Source: Utricularia gibba (Eukaryota; Streptophyta; Magnoliopsida; Lamiales; Lentibulariaceae). Taken from it: 64,000 nucleotides of DNA. Positions 11,201-23,250 of the stretch are shown here, one piece after another. How positions within the stretch are numbered: the stretch's first letter is position 1; each line of letters opens with the position of its first letter. Location: NCBI GenBank assembly GCA_002189035.1, contig CM007990.1:2666001-2730000 (forward strand), read 5' to 3'. The translations under genes were made by a program, and so were the position numbers. The notes under the pieces were generated by a model. The model searched no databases, was not told the origin of the DNA, and saw only the letters and a program-made list of their open reading frames with translations.

Positions 11201-12489
11201 CAGCTCTCAACATCTTTTCCTTCTTGTGTTGTTCCTCTCTTGCTTTTAGCCTTCATGGAAATGATGGTAGGTTTACCTTCACAATAAGAGGCTCTGTAGC
11301 AATTTCTACATCGTTTTCTTCCACTTCTCCTTCCACTTCATGTTCTTCTCTTACATCAGTTTTACATCCGAATGGACTAATTCCTTCCAGGTTTTTTTTC
11401 TCTTTTCTCAGTGTTATCAAACTGATATTTTGTCTTCCTTTAGAGTTTGGATTCTACTTGGCTTGTGATGGTAAGCTTCCTTTTGGTTTTAGTTCCCCAA
11501 CCTGAGTTACTTTAATTTCCAAGTTCTTGATCGCTTGTTGATTCCCAACTTGGTTCTTGATTGATTGGGTCATAAAAGTCTTTAGAATTTCCTTCAATGA
11601 ATTTCTGAATTTACTCCAATGCAGTTTTGATTCGGAGGCGAAAATCCCTGTTGTCCAGAATTTGAGCTCTCACCATTGTAATATTGATCATTGTTGCTCC
11701 ATCTAAAATTACGATGATCCCTTCATCTTGTATTGTAAATGGTTGAGTAGAGATTATACTACTTCATTTGTAGCTCTAGATATCCTATTGTCTTCAAACA
11801 ATGCAAGAGCTTCTACAAGTATCTTTTTTCTCAAAAGTCACCTAGCTATTGTATCCGCCATTACCCTATTAGTATATAGCAGTCCATTATAGAAACACCA
11901 AAACGTTGGCCTGAAATCTATGATGTGGACAGGAACCCAGTAGATGATTAAAGCGCTCTCAATATTCATATAGAAACTCACTACTTGATTGCTCAATATC
12001 ACTGTTCTCCTTCTTTAACCTGAAAATATTTTTTCTCAAAAATACCTTTTTCATACTAGATGAGTCTATTATACTCCCAGGATTCAAAGAATTGAACCAC
12101 ATTTTCGCATTGCCCTTCAATGTGAATTGAAATGCTCTCAAGCAAATGACATTCTTAGTCATCTCAATACTCTTGCTGGATATACAAATTGCTACGACAT
12201 TGTCCAGATGTTTGTGTGTGTTCTCTCCAATTTTTTTCGTAATATTTTGACAGAAAGTTGATCATTGCGTGCTTCCATTCATTGGCTGTGTCATTAGAAA
12301 ATCTGATGCATGGCCCTTTGTACGTATGGTTTGTTGCATGTAGCTCATTCAGTATTATCTCCTATTCTGCAATAATCAAATTAACTTGGATGGCAGCAAG
12401 GAGTCTTCTCAACTCTCTTGTAGTTCCTCCTAGCAGCTCTCTCAATTTCAGGATTAAAATCAAAATCTCTTACACACAATAATTAAACA
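11201..12489 (-). pseudogene. Gypsy-B gag (broken)
   Basis: The piece at 11959-12162 carries the retrotransposon Gag core (LRAFQFTLKGNAKMWFNSL, then KKVFLRKNIFRLKKENSD). The remaining interval, 11200-11950, has Gag-like but stop-broken minus-strand sequence. Gag would form the virus-like particle around the RNA. The start lies just downstream of the PBS. Confidence 0.7.
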
Positions 12490-12493
12490 CTAC

Positions 12494-12511
12494 TCCCCGA
12501 TAGCGATGCCA
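12494..12511 (-). other. Gypsy-B primer-binding site
   Basis: The minus strand reads TGGCATCGCTATCGGGGA, the same tRNA-Asp-type PBS as in Gypsy-A with a few substitutions. It adjoins the LTR end at about 12515. Confidence 0.7.
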
Positions 12512-12514
12512 ATT

Positions 12515-13630
12515 TCATAAACAAGAAATGAACACTCTCATATAAATGCAATTTCACGTATCAAATAAATTTATAAATCTAATTTACACTCAATCATAAA
12601 ACAAATATGAGCATAGTAGACTAAGGTAAAACACTAGGAGCTTTATGCTTGTTTTGTGAAAGCTAATGCATTCAAGTTTTGTCATAGTTGAAGATTAACT
12701 CTAAACTAAGATTAAGGCAGGTTGATGATAAGATACAGTAAATCAATAAACAAGACTTTAGGAACAACACGCTCATTACTATAATCATCCCACCCAAACC
12801 AAAAATCATTTATCTTAAAAAAAAATTCAAATTTACCTAAACTCTTATTTTACTCTAATCTTTAGTTTACCTCTAATTAGAGTTGTTTATCATAAACATC
12901 ACTACCTCTCACTCTTGGATCTATTCTGATGCTTTAAGAAAACAGTGTGATTATATGCCAAGCATGGTTTAATGAACAATAAACATGCTTATTCCCTTTG
13001 ATCCCAAGGCACCACTTGGTGTTTAATTAATCATAATAAAGGAATATAAAGCATGTTCATAACATAGCATCAAAGCATATTCATTTTACAACTTGATAAC
13101 AAGAAAAGAAACATAAACAATAACTTAATTGGAATAGGTTTGCATGCAAATGCTAAAATTGCTCTTGGCTAGAACTAATATTCCTGATAAACAAAATAAA
13201 TCTTCAAAGATAAACTTGGTTCCTCATTTCGTTTCCCTTTCTTCATCGTTCTTTATGATTTTCTTGAAGAACCCTTCTCCATATTGTGTTGCATATTCTT
13301 CCAAATTGTAGATAATTTCACTCCAAATTATGTCCAAGTTGTAGACTCTCACTCCAAATTATGTCCAAGTTGTACAAATCCCAACTTGTAGATATTTTCA
13401 GTAGTACAAATCCAAAAGATTCTTCATTTTAGCTTTTGTCCCCATCTTCTACCACCTTCACTATTCACTTTCAGGTCCTTAGGATTTGTATTATTTAAAA
13501 TGTGCTATATTACTCAATTAAAACAATGATTGGGGCTAAATACAAATCTGGAGTAAAGTACATAATCAGCATTGTTAATTGCAAAAGCATCAAACATTCA
13601 ACAAAATCCTCATTTTGCATGGTGATAACA
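12515..13630 (-). repeat. Gypsy-B 5' LTR
   Basis: From TCATAAACAAG next to the PBS to GGTGATAACA at 13630. On the minus strand it therefore starts TGTTATCACC, a form common in Athila-like LTRs. The first 140 bases match 37-160. Its PBS-proximal end also resembles Gypsy-E (CGTATCAAATAAATTTATAA), so the two families are related. Confidence 0.7.
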
Positions 13631-13865
13631 TTCATTTTTCTAACTTAAAATTACTAAAGATTGATTCTCATTACGGGCAAGATGTTTCCCTAAAATAGGG
13701 AAATATATCAGAGCTATAAGATATACAATTAGAGTAGATGTTAAAAAGGGAAAGTCATGTCTTATCATTAATGAATTCTATACAAGTATATAAGTAATAA
13801 AGATGAATCAAACATGAAACTACATTTTGGTGAAGGAAAACATCTCCTAGAACAGAAAATTTTTC
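13631..13865. other. Unassigned AT-rich spacer
   Basis: Flanking DNA outside Gypsy-B. I see no open frame of note, no repeat termini and no RNA gene. Confidence 0.3.
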
Positions 13866-14683
13866 ACTATTATCGATCAGGAGTGATGTATAGGAACATA
13901 TCATGATTCCCGAGATGTAAGAATAATCAAATGAACTGATTGAGTCTTTCAATAACCTGACCAACCATCATGCAATAAATAACTTTTATCATATTTACAT
14001 CTCATTAGATGGTTGAACATGGTATATGTCTTTCTAATGTATCGAACTTATAATTGTATATGTCTTTGAGTGTCATTAACCTGGGCTCATGAACATCATA
14101 GCTAGTATAAGTGATGAATCATTTATTGATCAATCAACTATTTCTAACCTTAAGGATTCGCATCCCTTCTCATTTATACTATGCAAAACCATGGTTAGAC
14201 ACCCATTAGTGATGAAAAAAATGAGAGGTTAAGATCAAGATAACATTATTTATCTCAAGTCTAAGGTTATTTGTATGACTATCATATTCAAAATCTTGCT
14301 ACTAAGACTTAGTTTGCTTTCCATAGTAGTATCTTGAAGACGAGTCATCTAGTGAATCAATTCTCTAATCGAAACCGACACATTGATTCTAGTAATATCA
14401 TTACATCAATCGTGAGAGACATTGCCTAGATAATTTAGAGAACTCAATATGTGCCAACTTGTCTGTACTTGTGATATTCTCGTTTCATAAATAATTTGGA
14501 TAGAGAATTTTTAACATGAAAAAAAAAAGCTTCAAGAATCTCATATTATGATCTCATAAATAAAGCATATAAATTAAGTAGAAGATGTTATCATTAATAT
14601 AAATTGGATCACTATTCAAAATGAAATATTGAAATATAAGATTTTTCAATAAGTTGATTGTCTCTAGAACACATATACTAATA
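13866..14683 (-). repeat. Copia-G LTR, PPT-side half
   Basis: Aligns with the second half of 2305-3808, from TTATCGATCA to TGTCTCTAGAACACATA, with many substitutions and small deletions. It is clearly older than the copies at 2.3 and 8.2 kb. The other half is missing. Confidence 0.75.
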
Positions 14684-15289
14684 TTTGAAACATGAGAGAT
14701 CTTCAAAGACCCATAAAACATAGGAAGGGTAGGAAAATCGTCAATGGAGCTATGTGCTGTGCCACAAAAGACTATGAAAGTTGAAAGTCATTAGATTTTT
14801 TGGTGGTAGTGGCACCATGAATATTTTTCGTCTCCCAATTAGGCTATGAAAGCCTCAACCATGATTGCATTCGAATATTGCATTCTCTTTGAATTCTGTA
14901 CTAGGTGCCTCATACATGTGCCAATGATGTTTCAATATGGCTTCATAAATAATGCCACTAAATACAGAGCTCTCTTGTCATGTCTTAACGTACCACTTGA
15001 GATTGGGATCTCTAGAATTTAGTTGCAACTCAATTCATAGCTGTCAATGGGACATGAGGGTTAAGAATCATTGTTGAAGGTGTATCAATAAAAACTTGAA
15101 GTTTTCAGCACATGATTTAAGGAATTTTCTATTTAACTAGGTTACTGCTATCTTGCAAAGGTTGCAAAAACCATTGAAAATGTACGAGAGGGAAATGGTA
15201 TGGGTTTATGAATTTTCGCTGTTTTTATGAGGATTTTTGTAACATTGAATCACTTTAAGCATGAATAAGAAAAGCCACTAAAGAAACCA
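14684..15289. other. Unrecognised decayed sequence
   Basis: No domain, repeat end or RNA gene recognised. Short pieces of open frame occur on both strands without recognisable similarity. Confidence 0.25.
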
Positions 15290-15816
15290 AGAGGTGATGA
15301 CCCAGAAAAAAGAAAATTAAAAGGTGCTCGTACACTAAAGAAAGATCTTTCATTATGCATTTCAAATTTACAAGAACAAGGAATTAGCAAGTACTTAAAA
15401 GCATGGAGGATTCATGCCTTCTTAGGGATGCTTTCCATTGCCAAAAAGTAAGTTTTTATTTCCTTACCATTTTCAAGTATTTATACATATATAGAGGTGA
15501 TAAGATGAGACTTCTTCTTTTTGATACATTTCTTTCTATGTCTTTGCCATAGGGATATATTCCTCCATTTTGGGTAAAATGGTTGATGTTAATAAGCAGC
15601 ATAGAAATCTAGATAGAGCTTGAAGATCTATATGAGGTAGTGGGCTTTAGGGCATATACCTCGTCAAGCAATAAGGATAGCTCCTATTACTTTGAGATTC
15701 ATAGGTCTCTCATGCAATCTGATGGAAATCTCTTTGGTGATCCTAATTTGATGCAAGAAATAGGGTCTCTCATCAACGGAAATTTCCATTATGTCTTACC
15801 CATTTTGGGTTCTATC
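15290..15816 (+). pseudogene. Possible two-exon gene remnant, function unknown
   Basis: A lysine-rich open frame (KPRGDDPEKRKLKGARTLKK, then LQEQGISKYLKAWRIHAFLG) ends at a good donor, AAAAAG|GTAAGT, near 15450. An acceptor, GCCATAG|GGATAT, near 15553 is followed by a frame with one stop, then an open stretch at 15640-15815. A Copia-G LTR cuts it at 15817. I do not recognise the family. It may be a gene fragment or chance. Confidence 0.25.
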
Positions 15817-16857
15817 TGTTAGGTTTCTTGTAGATATTGTATGTTACAAAAGCAATGGAATTTCAAAATTTTTGAGAAACCCAAATCGTAGATCTTGGAA
15901 TACCACATACATCAGATAAAGCGACACTGAATGTACCTTTCAATGGACTCTGTTGTTCAACAAGTGCCAAAAGTACATAGTCTTTATGCTATTCGCACAT
16001 GAAGCACTTCATCGATAAAGTTCTCAAGGCAACAAAATGATGGTTGATTTACTTAGATGCTTGTAGAGAAAGTCACCCCTTTCAAATAAATCTAAAAAAG
16101 GATGAAGATATAAAAAAAATCCAGAAAAACGAATCTTTTATATTATCTTGTATAGATATTTGCCAATATATCTAATCAAATCTCCGTGAATATCTTTTCT
16201 CATGGAAATCGAAAAAATATATATATTCTCAAATCTTATTTATATAAGATCTTTTAATTTGAATTTAATCAATATTAATCTTAAAATAATTCTTTCTTTG
16301 ATTTATCCATTTTACCAATTGCATCTCAATAATTGTATTATTTTATTTTATATCGAGAAATGACTTCACTCTTGTGTGTGACTCTATAAGCTTATTCAAT
16401 CAAAACAATAATAATGAATTTGTTAATTAATTCTTAATTGATTAAATCTATATTTATTGATCATGAGTGATGCTTGACAACATTTCATAATCCCCAAAAT
16501 GTAAGAATAATTGAACTAATTGAGTTTTTCTATCACCAGTCACCATATAATAAACAGCTTTCATCAAACTTAAATCTCATTCGATACTAGAACATGAGTA
16601 TGTTTCTTTCTAATGCATCGAACTTATGTTTGTATTTTAGTACTAACATTAAATGACCTACTCAAACTCTTCGAGTGTCATTAACCTAAATCCAGGAATT
16701 ATTGTTAGGCTTGATGCAATACCTTGACATAAGGATTTGCATCCCTTCTCATTTATACTTGGTAAACTATGGTTAGACTCTCATTAGTGATGAGTGAAAA
16801 TGCAAGGTTAAGATCAAGATAACATTGTTGATCTCAAAACTAAGTTTACTTGAACTC
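15817..16857 (-). repeat. Copia-G LTR, tRNA-side part
   Basis: Begins TGTTAGGTTTCTTG and aligns with the first two thirds of 2305-3808, with many changes and gaps. It fades out near 16857 within the segment matching CTAAGCTTACTTG. Divergence is similar to the piece at 13866-14683, so the two could be parts of the same insertion event. Confidence 0.75.
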
Positions 16858-17919
16858 CAAAATGACCTATTACACTCCGAATTTAAGCTGAATATAGGAA
16901 GCAAAGGTTTCTACATCATCAAGGGTGCTCAATAGGTGAATGACCTATGAAGCTAAGACATCAATTCCATTCGGAGTTCTCTCTAAAGTATTTTTAAAGA
17001 CAATAAATTAGTATTTTTTTTATCCTAGAAATAGTTCAATATGATTGTGGTTAATTGTACCTTCCCAAATTTCAAAGTGTTGCTTTGTCTTCCATAGTTC
17101 AAATTAGGTGGTGTGACAATTCACCCTAATCAAATCCTTAGACCTTGTTAACCATAAATCACATCACTTCCTTAACAAATCAAGATAGATCCAAGAGGAG
17201 GAAGTAGTGAAACTCATCCTAACAACCCTAATTAGACATACACTGAAGATTAGGAGGGAAGAACAAGACTTTTTTTGTTAGATGTTTGATTTGTAGTTTA
17301 GGGGAGAGTTTTTTTAGATGAAAATAGCTAACACCTCATCCCGTCTATCTTTAGTGGTGTTCCCCTTTTAATATCTAAAAAACTTAAATGTTGGTGGGAG
17401 AACACATTACAATACATATTTCATGAGTAACTCCTCTCCCTCATGTTCACATGATGGATCTCCATGACCTATCTGATGTGATCTATTTCTTGGGGGTAGA
17501 AAAAGCAACATCATCATATGCTAAAGCTCTCAATCAGACAATCGGCTTTCATGACTCAACACGACCGACTAGGTTCATCTATTCAACCTTATGTGAAGTG
17601 AAGGACTTAGTGGGTTTTTCCTTGTTAAATGGTCTCTTGTGAAATGCTTCCTTGTTGGGTATTTCCTAAATTGGAGATGACTCTCACTAAAATCTTTGTT
17701 GTTGGATGTGGTTTAACTGTAATTCTAAAAAAAAAAAAAGATTGATTTTTCTTCTTAAAAAATTATTATTTAATACAAAAATTACTTATTATGTATGTGA
17801 GTGATAAAAAAAAGATAATTATATAGTTAAATTTATTTAGAATATTATCCAAATGGTTCATTTTGATTTTTTTTTACCTATGGCAAAAAATTTTATGCAA
17901 TTATTTAAAACTATTTAAT
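16858..17919. other. Unrecognised sequence left of Copia-C
   Basis: AT-rich, increasingly so after 17700. A 63-codon frame at 17451-17642 resembles nothing I know. No transposon termini or RNA genes seen. Confidence 0.25.
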
Positions 17920-17924
17920 TGGAG

Positions 17925-18096
17925 TGTTGGAATATATATTATGTGCCTGATTATGTATTAATTGAATAGTAAATACAATTTATGTGTCAGTATAAAATTG
18001 TGGGTGATTGTGAGAACAACTACTTTACTTTCAACTTTCAAAGAATAAGCTTGCTTCTGCATTTTTCCACAAATTTGCAATCTTCAATTCTAAACT
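17925..18096 (+). repeat. Copia-C 5' LTR
   Basis: Starts TGTTGGAATATATATT and ends AATTCTAAACT. It matches 35435-35589 with substitutions and short gaps. Its end lacks the usual CA in both copies, so that change predates insertion or is convergent. Confidence 0.75.
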
Positions 18097-18109
18097 TGGT
18101 AGTATAGCC
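18097..18109 (+). other. Copia-C primer-binding site
   Basis: TGGTAGTATAGCC follows the LTR directly. It is a diverged form of the usual plant copia PBS TGGTATCAGAGCC, complementary to initiator tRNA-Met. A TTC-rich leader (18118-18165) follows. Confidence 0.65.
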
Positions 18110-18223
18110 ATCTTGTGCTCTTCTTCTTCTTCTTATCTTCTTCTTCTAGTTCTTCTTTTTACGGCTTCCCTCGATAATTTTATGTGAGCTATTTTGATTG
18201 CTTCCATCAGGTAGATAGAGAAG

Positions 18224-19070
18224 ATGGAAAATGCATCAACAAATTGAAGCATTGTTGCCCATCAAGATGTGACACCAGTAATAGTCGAGCTACCACCCCT
18301 AGAAAAATTAAGCAAGAAGGTAAATGCAATTACTTAAGTTGGTCTTGACGAGTTAACCTTCGACTTCAAATGAAGAACTTGGAGAAGTTCATCAAGGAAG
18401 AGAAAGAGAAAACCGCTTGGAATGTGAAAAATTCATTGATTATTTCTTGGTTTTTGACATCAGTATCGCCATCGATCCCTACCATTGTAGAATTCATCCC
18501 TCAAGCAATTGATGAGTGGAAAATGCTGGAAAAGATGTATTTCAGATCAGGTAGCATCATGATAATGGCTGAAGTTGAAGACAAGATTGATAGTTGCATA
18601 CAAGGGGATCGTTCAATAATTGAGTATGCCATTGAATTGAAGGTTATATGGCCTGACCTTGACCACTATGATTCATTAAATTGACTTGCTCCAAGGATAT
18701 AATTTTATGCAAGCAGTGTGTTGAGTGAAGGAGAGTGATTAAATTCCTTAAGGGCTTGAATTCACAGTTTGAGACTCAACGGAGAAGAAGTTATAGCAAA
18801 AATTGAGCAAGAAGAGATTCGACAGACAGTCATGACAAGTAGGCACTTACCCCCAATGAGATCAGCTCTGGTTAATTTGGAAGCCACAACAAAGAGGAAA
18901 GGAAATGCTATAATTGTAGAAACAAAGGCCATTTGATCTATGATTGTCCACTTCCAAGGAAAGCTCCCACAATGGTCAAGTTCACTTGGTAGAGGCCGTG
19001 GAGGTAGGAGAGATCAAAGCGGAAGGGGCTCATAAAATGGTCAAGTTCACCTGGTCACTAAAGATACTCT
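18224..19070 (+). pseudogene. Copia-C gag (broken)
   Basis: The plus strand begins MENASTN. An open stretch at 18370-18684 has the copia Gag core (NSLIISWFLTSVSPSIP, then GDRSIIEYAIELKVIWPDLD). A CX2CX4HX4C zinc knuckle (CYNCRNKGHLIYDC) lies near 18907-18950. Several stops and frame changes interrupt it. The family forms the particle and binds RNA. Confidence 0.8.
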
Positions 19071-19249
19071 TATTGAACATGCACAAGCTCAAATGCTAAC
19101 TAAATTAGAGAAGTTGAGACAATTCAAAAAATAGAATGAACAAGCACAGAGTAGCTGCCACATCTAGAAATCATGAGGTTAACAGAAGCTTTATTGGATA
19201 TGCGAATGCAGACTTAGATACTGAAGAACAAGTCCTTAGTTTAAATGCA

Positions 19250-19911
19250 TCTACTAGAGATTGGATTGTAGATTCAGGTGCCTCATGACATATGACTGAT
19301 GATCAATCAGTATTTGACTCATATATCACTAAGATCAGTAAACAAAAAACCTCGATGCAAACTGTTGATGGGACTTCTCAATCAATTAGTGGAAGTAGTG
19401 TAGTGCACTACACACCTTTCATCACCCTATCTAAAGTCTTACATGCAACATAATTCCCTATTAATTTTCTATTTCTTATTGGGCTCGTAGATGAATTGAA
19501 TTTTTTGTTATTTTGATGAAGATAAGTGTTATTTTCAAGAAAAAAGCATTGAAAACAGACTTGCGATTGGCATAAGCATGATGGATTATGGTTTCTGGAC
19601 AAAAGAGTGTCTTCTTTCACAACTAATGTGGTGATTGAAAGTAAGATCATGTTACAACAATGAAAAGTGAGCCACCCCTCTTTTATTAGTATGGCTTATT
19701 TATATCTAGAATTGAAGAAGGTGGTAAATAGAAGTAAACTCTTTTGTGAGACATATAAATTGAGTAAATTACATGAATACATTGTTTATGTAGGAAATGT
19801 GAGTTCAAAGCCATTTCATCTTGTACATTCTAACGTTTGCATACTGTGTCCTATTATGTTGAATAATGAATTTAGGCGGTTTGTTACTTTTATTGATTAT
19901 AAAAAATAACA
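19250..19911 (+). pseudogene. Copia-C protease and integrase start (broken)
   Basis: The protease active-site segment DWIVDSGAS with HMTDD following lies at about 19260-19310. Downstream, at 19667-19909, is the pre-integrase zinc segment (HPSFISM, FCETYKLSK) and the opening of the integrase core (FHLVHSNV, FRRFVTFIDY). A stretch at 19408-19650 is frame-shifted. The integrase resumes at about 27393 beyond Gypsy-D. The 19912-20088 stretch between is AT-rich and unexplained. Confidence 0.8.
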
Positions 19912-20088
19912 TATAAATTTTCCTATCTTTAGGATATAAAAGTGACTTTTTATTTATGTTATAGGTATCTATTTTATGATTTTAAAGGTTTTTCCAAAAT
20001 TAGGGATGCATATGATTTTTCATATATATTTTCTAAATCCTTTGATTTAGATCATTCAATATTATTAACTCTTTTTAACCATAGCACC

Positions 20089-21165
20089 TGTTGTGGGAAA
20101 AATCGATGTTCGATAGGGGGCAGATTTTACGGTGATGAGTGCAATTGGGAATATCACACTTAATCGCGTTTTTCACGATTGGTTCGATTGAAATGAGAGT
20201 AAGCGAAGATTTTTACATGGAAACCGCCGGAAGACGGAAAAACCACAGAGCTATTGCAGCTCGCCGGAAAAGATTTTCACTAGACAGAGGTGGCGAAGAA
20301 GAGGATACAAGTTGAAGAGTCCTTCCAGTCCAACACTCTTTTCATCATAGTTCCTTCTATTTATAGTTCCAGTCCAGCTTTATAGAAGCCGATTAACCTT
20401 GGCCGACTTTATCCCCCATCATTCAGTCCCTCTGATTCGCCGATAGTAGCCCTTTCGGGGTGAATTGGGGGATCAGAACTATTACGATACCGATTCCTGA
20501 ACTGCCACTTCCCCAAAATAAGCCACATGCCACTTTGGACCGATACCTCTGCCACGCGCCGGCTCATAAACACTCCACGTTTTTTCCCGCTCATTCTGGG
20601 TACCTCAAACGTCACAACCCTTTGCTTCCGAATTTTCCCACATAAATAACCGCTCCTTGCGTCAGTTCTTTCCTTTGCCCTCTTTGTTACCTGAAAGATT
20701 CTTGCGCTCTCCATACTCCGTCACACTAGTCCGCTGCTCGACCTTCGGAAACCACCAATTTCCCAGGTACCATTCGATTCTTCGTCCTTTCTGTTCGGTT
20801 TTCTGAGATTTTTGACGGATTCCCTTTTTCTTTCTGAGTCCTTCACGATTCCTGACTCCTGTCTTGTTCTAGGGTTTTTGGCTTAAAAAAGATTTTGAAA
20901 AAATTGAAAAAATCTCCTACTCATCTGGGCTTTTGTGATCCAGGGGGAGGGTGTCTTTTTTCCAAGCCTTTGGTTGGGCTTTTTGATTTTGGTTTGTCTT
21001 AGTATTTCCTCATACGAGCTGAACCGCTGCTAGGGAAGTAGCTCGGAACCCCTCATGGGTTGAGCGACTTCTCCAATCCGAAAGGGCCCTCTTCTGGCCG
21101 AACCCCATTGTTTTGAACATGGGTGGATTTGCTTTGGGTGCTGTTGTCGTCTCAAGATTTCGACA
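20089..21165 (-). repeat. Gypsy-D 3' LTR
   Basis: The plus strand runs from TGTTGTGGGAAAAATCG to GATTTCGACA. The first 270 bases match 27010-27290 closely (for example TTTTACGGTGATGAGTGCAA). It contains a TATA-like CTATTTATAG near 20347. The outer end at 21165 is inferred from the TGT...ACA termini. Confidence 0.7.
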
Positions 21166-21489
21166 ATAAGGTCAATACTTAAGGGCTTTTCGGGGCTTAC
21201 GCGTGCGGTTTACAGAAATCGGTGCCCGAATTGTACCAAGGCTTTTTGGGAGATCCCTCATATATATATCAGGGAAGCCCCGAGTAGATTTGCTGTATCC
21301 CGCAGGGGATGCTGATTCAGGAGATTACCCTGGGCTTACGTTACTTGGCCAGAGCTTATGGTTTAGATCTTTGAGGGTGGGCTTACGCGACTCGGCCAGG
21401 GCTTATGGTTTCGTTTACCCATTTCCACTTTGGAGGAATTTATAGGCGCTTGAGTGTTTTGAGGAAGAGAATACCGAATTCTGCGCAAA
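21166..21489 (-). other. Gypsy-D 3' untranslated region with a 47-bp repeat
   Basis: Lies between integrase and 3' LTR. Two copies of a GGGCTTACG...GGCTTATGGTTT unit begin near 21332 and 21379, spaced 47 bases, with a weaker partial copy near 21193. No coding domain. Confidence 0.5.
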
Positions 21490-22640
21490 CCTGTGATGGA
21501 GATTGATATTGAGCCAGTTAGGCGTAGAATTTCCTTAGGTGGGATGCATTCCACGACCTTGGGAATTCCACGCCATCTAACTATTCTAGACGATACGCTC
21601 CTTTTCCGATCACCCTCGAAATCCGATAAGGGCCTTCCCAATTGCGGTCTAACTTTCCAGCATGTCTCTGTGGTTGGATGCTTCGAAGCACCAAATCTCC
21701 TTCAGAGAATTCCCTTGGGTATACCGACTTGTTGTAACTCTTCTCCGTTCTTCTCTGATAAGCCCCTAGTCAGTTATAGACGCTTTGTCGTTTTTCCTCC
21801 AACAGCTCCAACTCCAGTTTTCGCAGGTCAGCATTTTCCTCTTCATTGTAGTGCTCCACCCGGTAGCTTTTCAGGGTTAGTTCAATCGAGCATTCGGCTT
21901 TTCAGGGAGACTCTTCCGTGGTGGTTCGAGGGGTGGTGCGATACGACCCCAACACCTCCTCCAATCGATCTGCCCATGACCCTCCGAAATCCTCAAGCTT
22001 AGTCTTCATACCTAGTCTGAGCGTTCGGTTTGTTACCTCCGTGAGACCATTGCTCTGCGGGTGATACACCGAAGTGAAGTTGTGCTTGACCGAATATTTA
22101 TCTAGGAATGCATCCATTCTTCCTCCAGCGAATTGGGTTCCATTATCAGTCACTAGTTCTTGAGGATCCCCGAACCGGATGAAGATATTTCTCCACAGAA
22201 ATCGAATAACGGTCTCCTCTGATATTTTTGCCACGGCTTCAGGCTCTACCATTTGGAGAAATATTCGACTCACACGATGACAAATTTCCTTTGGCCTGAG
22301 GTTTGGGGAACAGCCCCATAATATCCACTCCCCACCGATCGAACGTGCATGAGAATGGAAGAGAGTTCAGGCCGTTTACCGGTTTTCTTGGTATACTTTC
22401 ATGGTATTGGCATACTTTGCACTTCTTCACCATTTCGGTAATATCCCGCTTCATAGTTGGCCAATAATATCTAGTTCTCAAAGCTTTCCTGAACAAGGAT
22501 CGTATCCTCACGTGGCTATCACGTTCCCCTTCATGCAGATCGGTTATAAGTTCTTGAGAGTGCTTTGTCCCGATACACCTCAATAGGGGTCCATCTAACG
22601 ATCTTCGATAGAGAATTCCGTTTATCAGCGTATATCTCTT
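21490..22640 (-). pseudogene. Gypsy-D integrase
   Basis: Minus-strand pieces contain the zinc domain (HVRIRSLFRKALRTRYYWPT, then KKCKVCQYHE), with FDRWGVDIMGLFPK opening the catalytic core. The second-Asp region is VTDNGTQFAGG and the catalytic-Glu region is YHPQSNGLTEVTNRTL. A C-terminal part (GDLVLRSIQPQRHAGKLDRNWEGP) ends near 21490. A frame change falls near 22240-22270 and a stop near 21570. Domain order is normal for Tat elements. Confidence 0.85.
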
Positions 22641-23250
22641 TGTCTTAATCTCCAGTTGTCGGGCTTCCGCTTTACCGAGAGGCTTTTCTCCGTTCTGCAG
22701 GTATCGGATGTAGGGTGATGTCCAATCTTCAGGGAGGCTCAGCTGCGGAGAGATGTCGTTTCCTAATCGTTGGGTAATATGATTCACCGCCCGCAAAGTT
22801 ACCGAAGGCTGGTCCCGCAATCGGATCGTCACGCTCCCTTCCTTTAATCCCGGAAAAGCCGCTGCAAATCGGGCAAGGCTGTCCCCGGATCCATTATCCT
22901 CGCGTGCGACATGCGACAAAGTGTACTCCTTGAAGGTCCTTGCTAACTCCTTCACCTTAGCACAGTACAGAGTCATCAGGGGGTCGTGGGTTTCATATTC
23001 ATCCGAATACTATCCTTGTACTAGCCGTGAGTCCGTATAAACTTCGAGCTCTGCAACACCAAGCTCCCTGGCAATTTTCATCCCTTCGACCAAGGCCTCA
23101 TATTCGACTACATTGTTCGAGGTGGGGAATAGGAACTTCACCGTGATGTACATATGTTCTCCGTCTAGAGTTCAGATATCGATTCCCCACCGGCCCCATT
23201 GTATGTGGAGCCGTCGACATACATTGGCCATCGGTCGTTGGTCTCTACGA
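22641..23250 (-). pseudogene. Gypsy-D second (archaeal-type) RNase H domain
   Basis: Minus strand: WPMYVDGSTYNGAGGE (first Asp region), NNVVEYEALVEGMKIARELG (Glu region), LEVYTDSRLVQG (second Asp), then HVAREDNGSGDSLARFA (final Asp). The order D-E-D-D and the position after the normal RNase H and before integrase are the hallmark of plant Tat elements, which carry a duplicated, archaeal-like RNase H. At least one stop (near 23012) and a frame change near 23170 interrupt it. Confidence 0.8.

Larger units (their letters stand above)
37..13630 (-). mobile_element. Gypsy-B: Athila-like Ty3/gypsy element, heavily nested
   Basis: Composite call for a minus-strand LTR retrotransposon. Its 5' LTR, PBS, gag and protease lie at 10.8-13.6 kb and its integrase at 1.1-2.3 kb. 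A reverse-transcriptase piece at 7.7-8.2 kb now faces the other way. The outer bases give TGCAT (32-36) on the left and TTCAT (13631-13635) on the right, a 4/5 match consistent with a 5-bp target duplication. Between the coding pieces sit Gypsy-A, Copia-G and an apparent inversion. All reading frames are broken, so the element cannot be autonomous. That these pieces belong to one element is inference from order, strand and terminal repeats. Confidence 0.6.

Noticed and set aside
21493-22002. 169-codon plus-strand frame
   Set aside because: Antisense shadow of the Gypsy-D integrase C-terminal region; no domain of its own.
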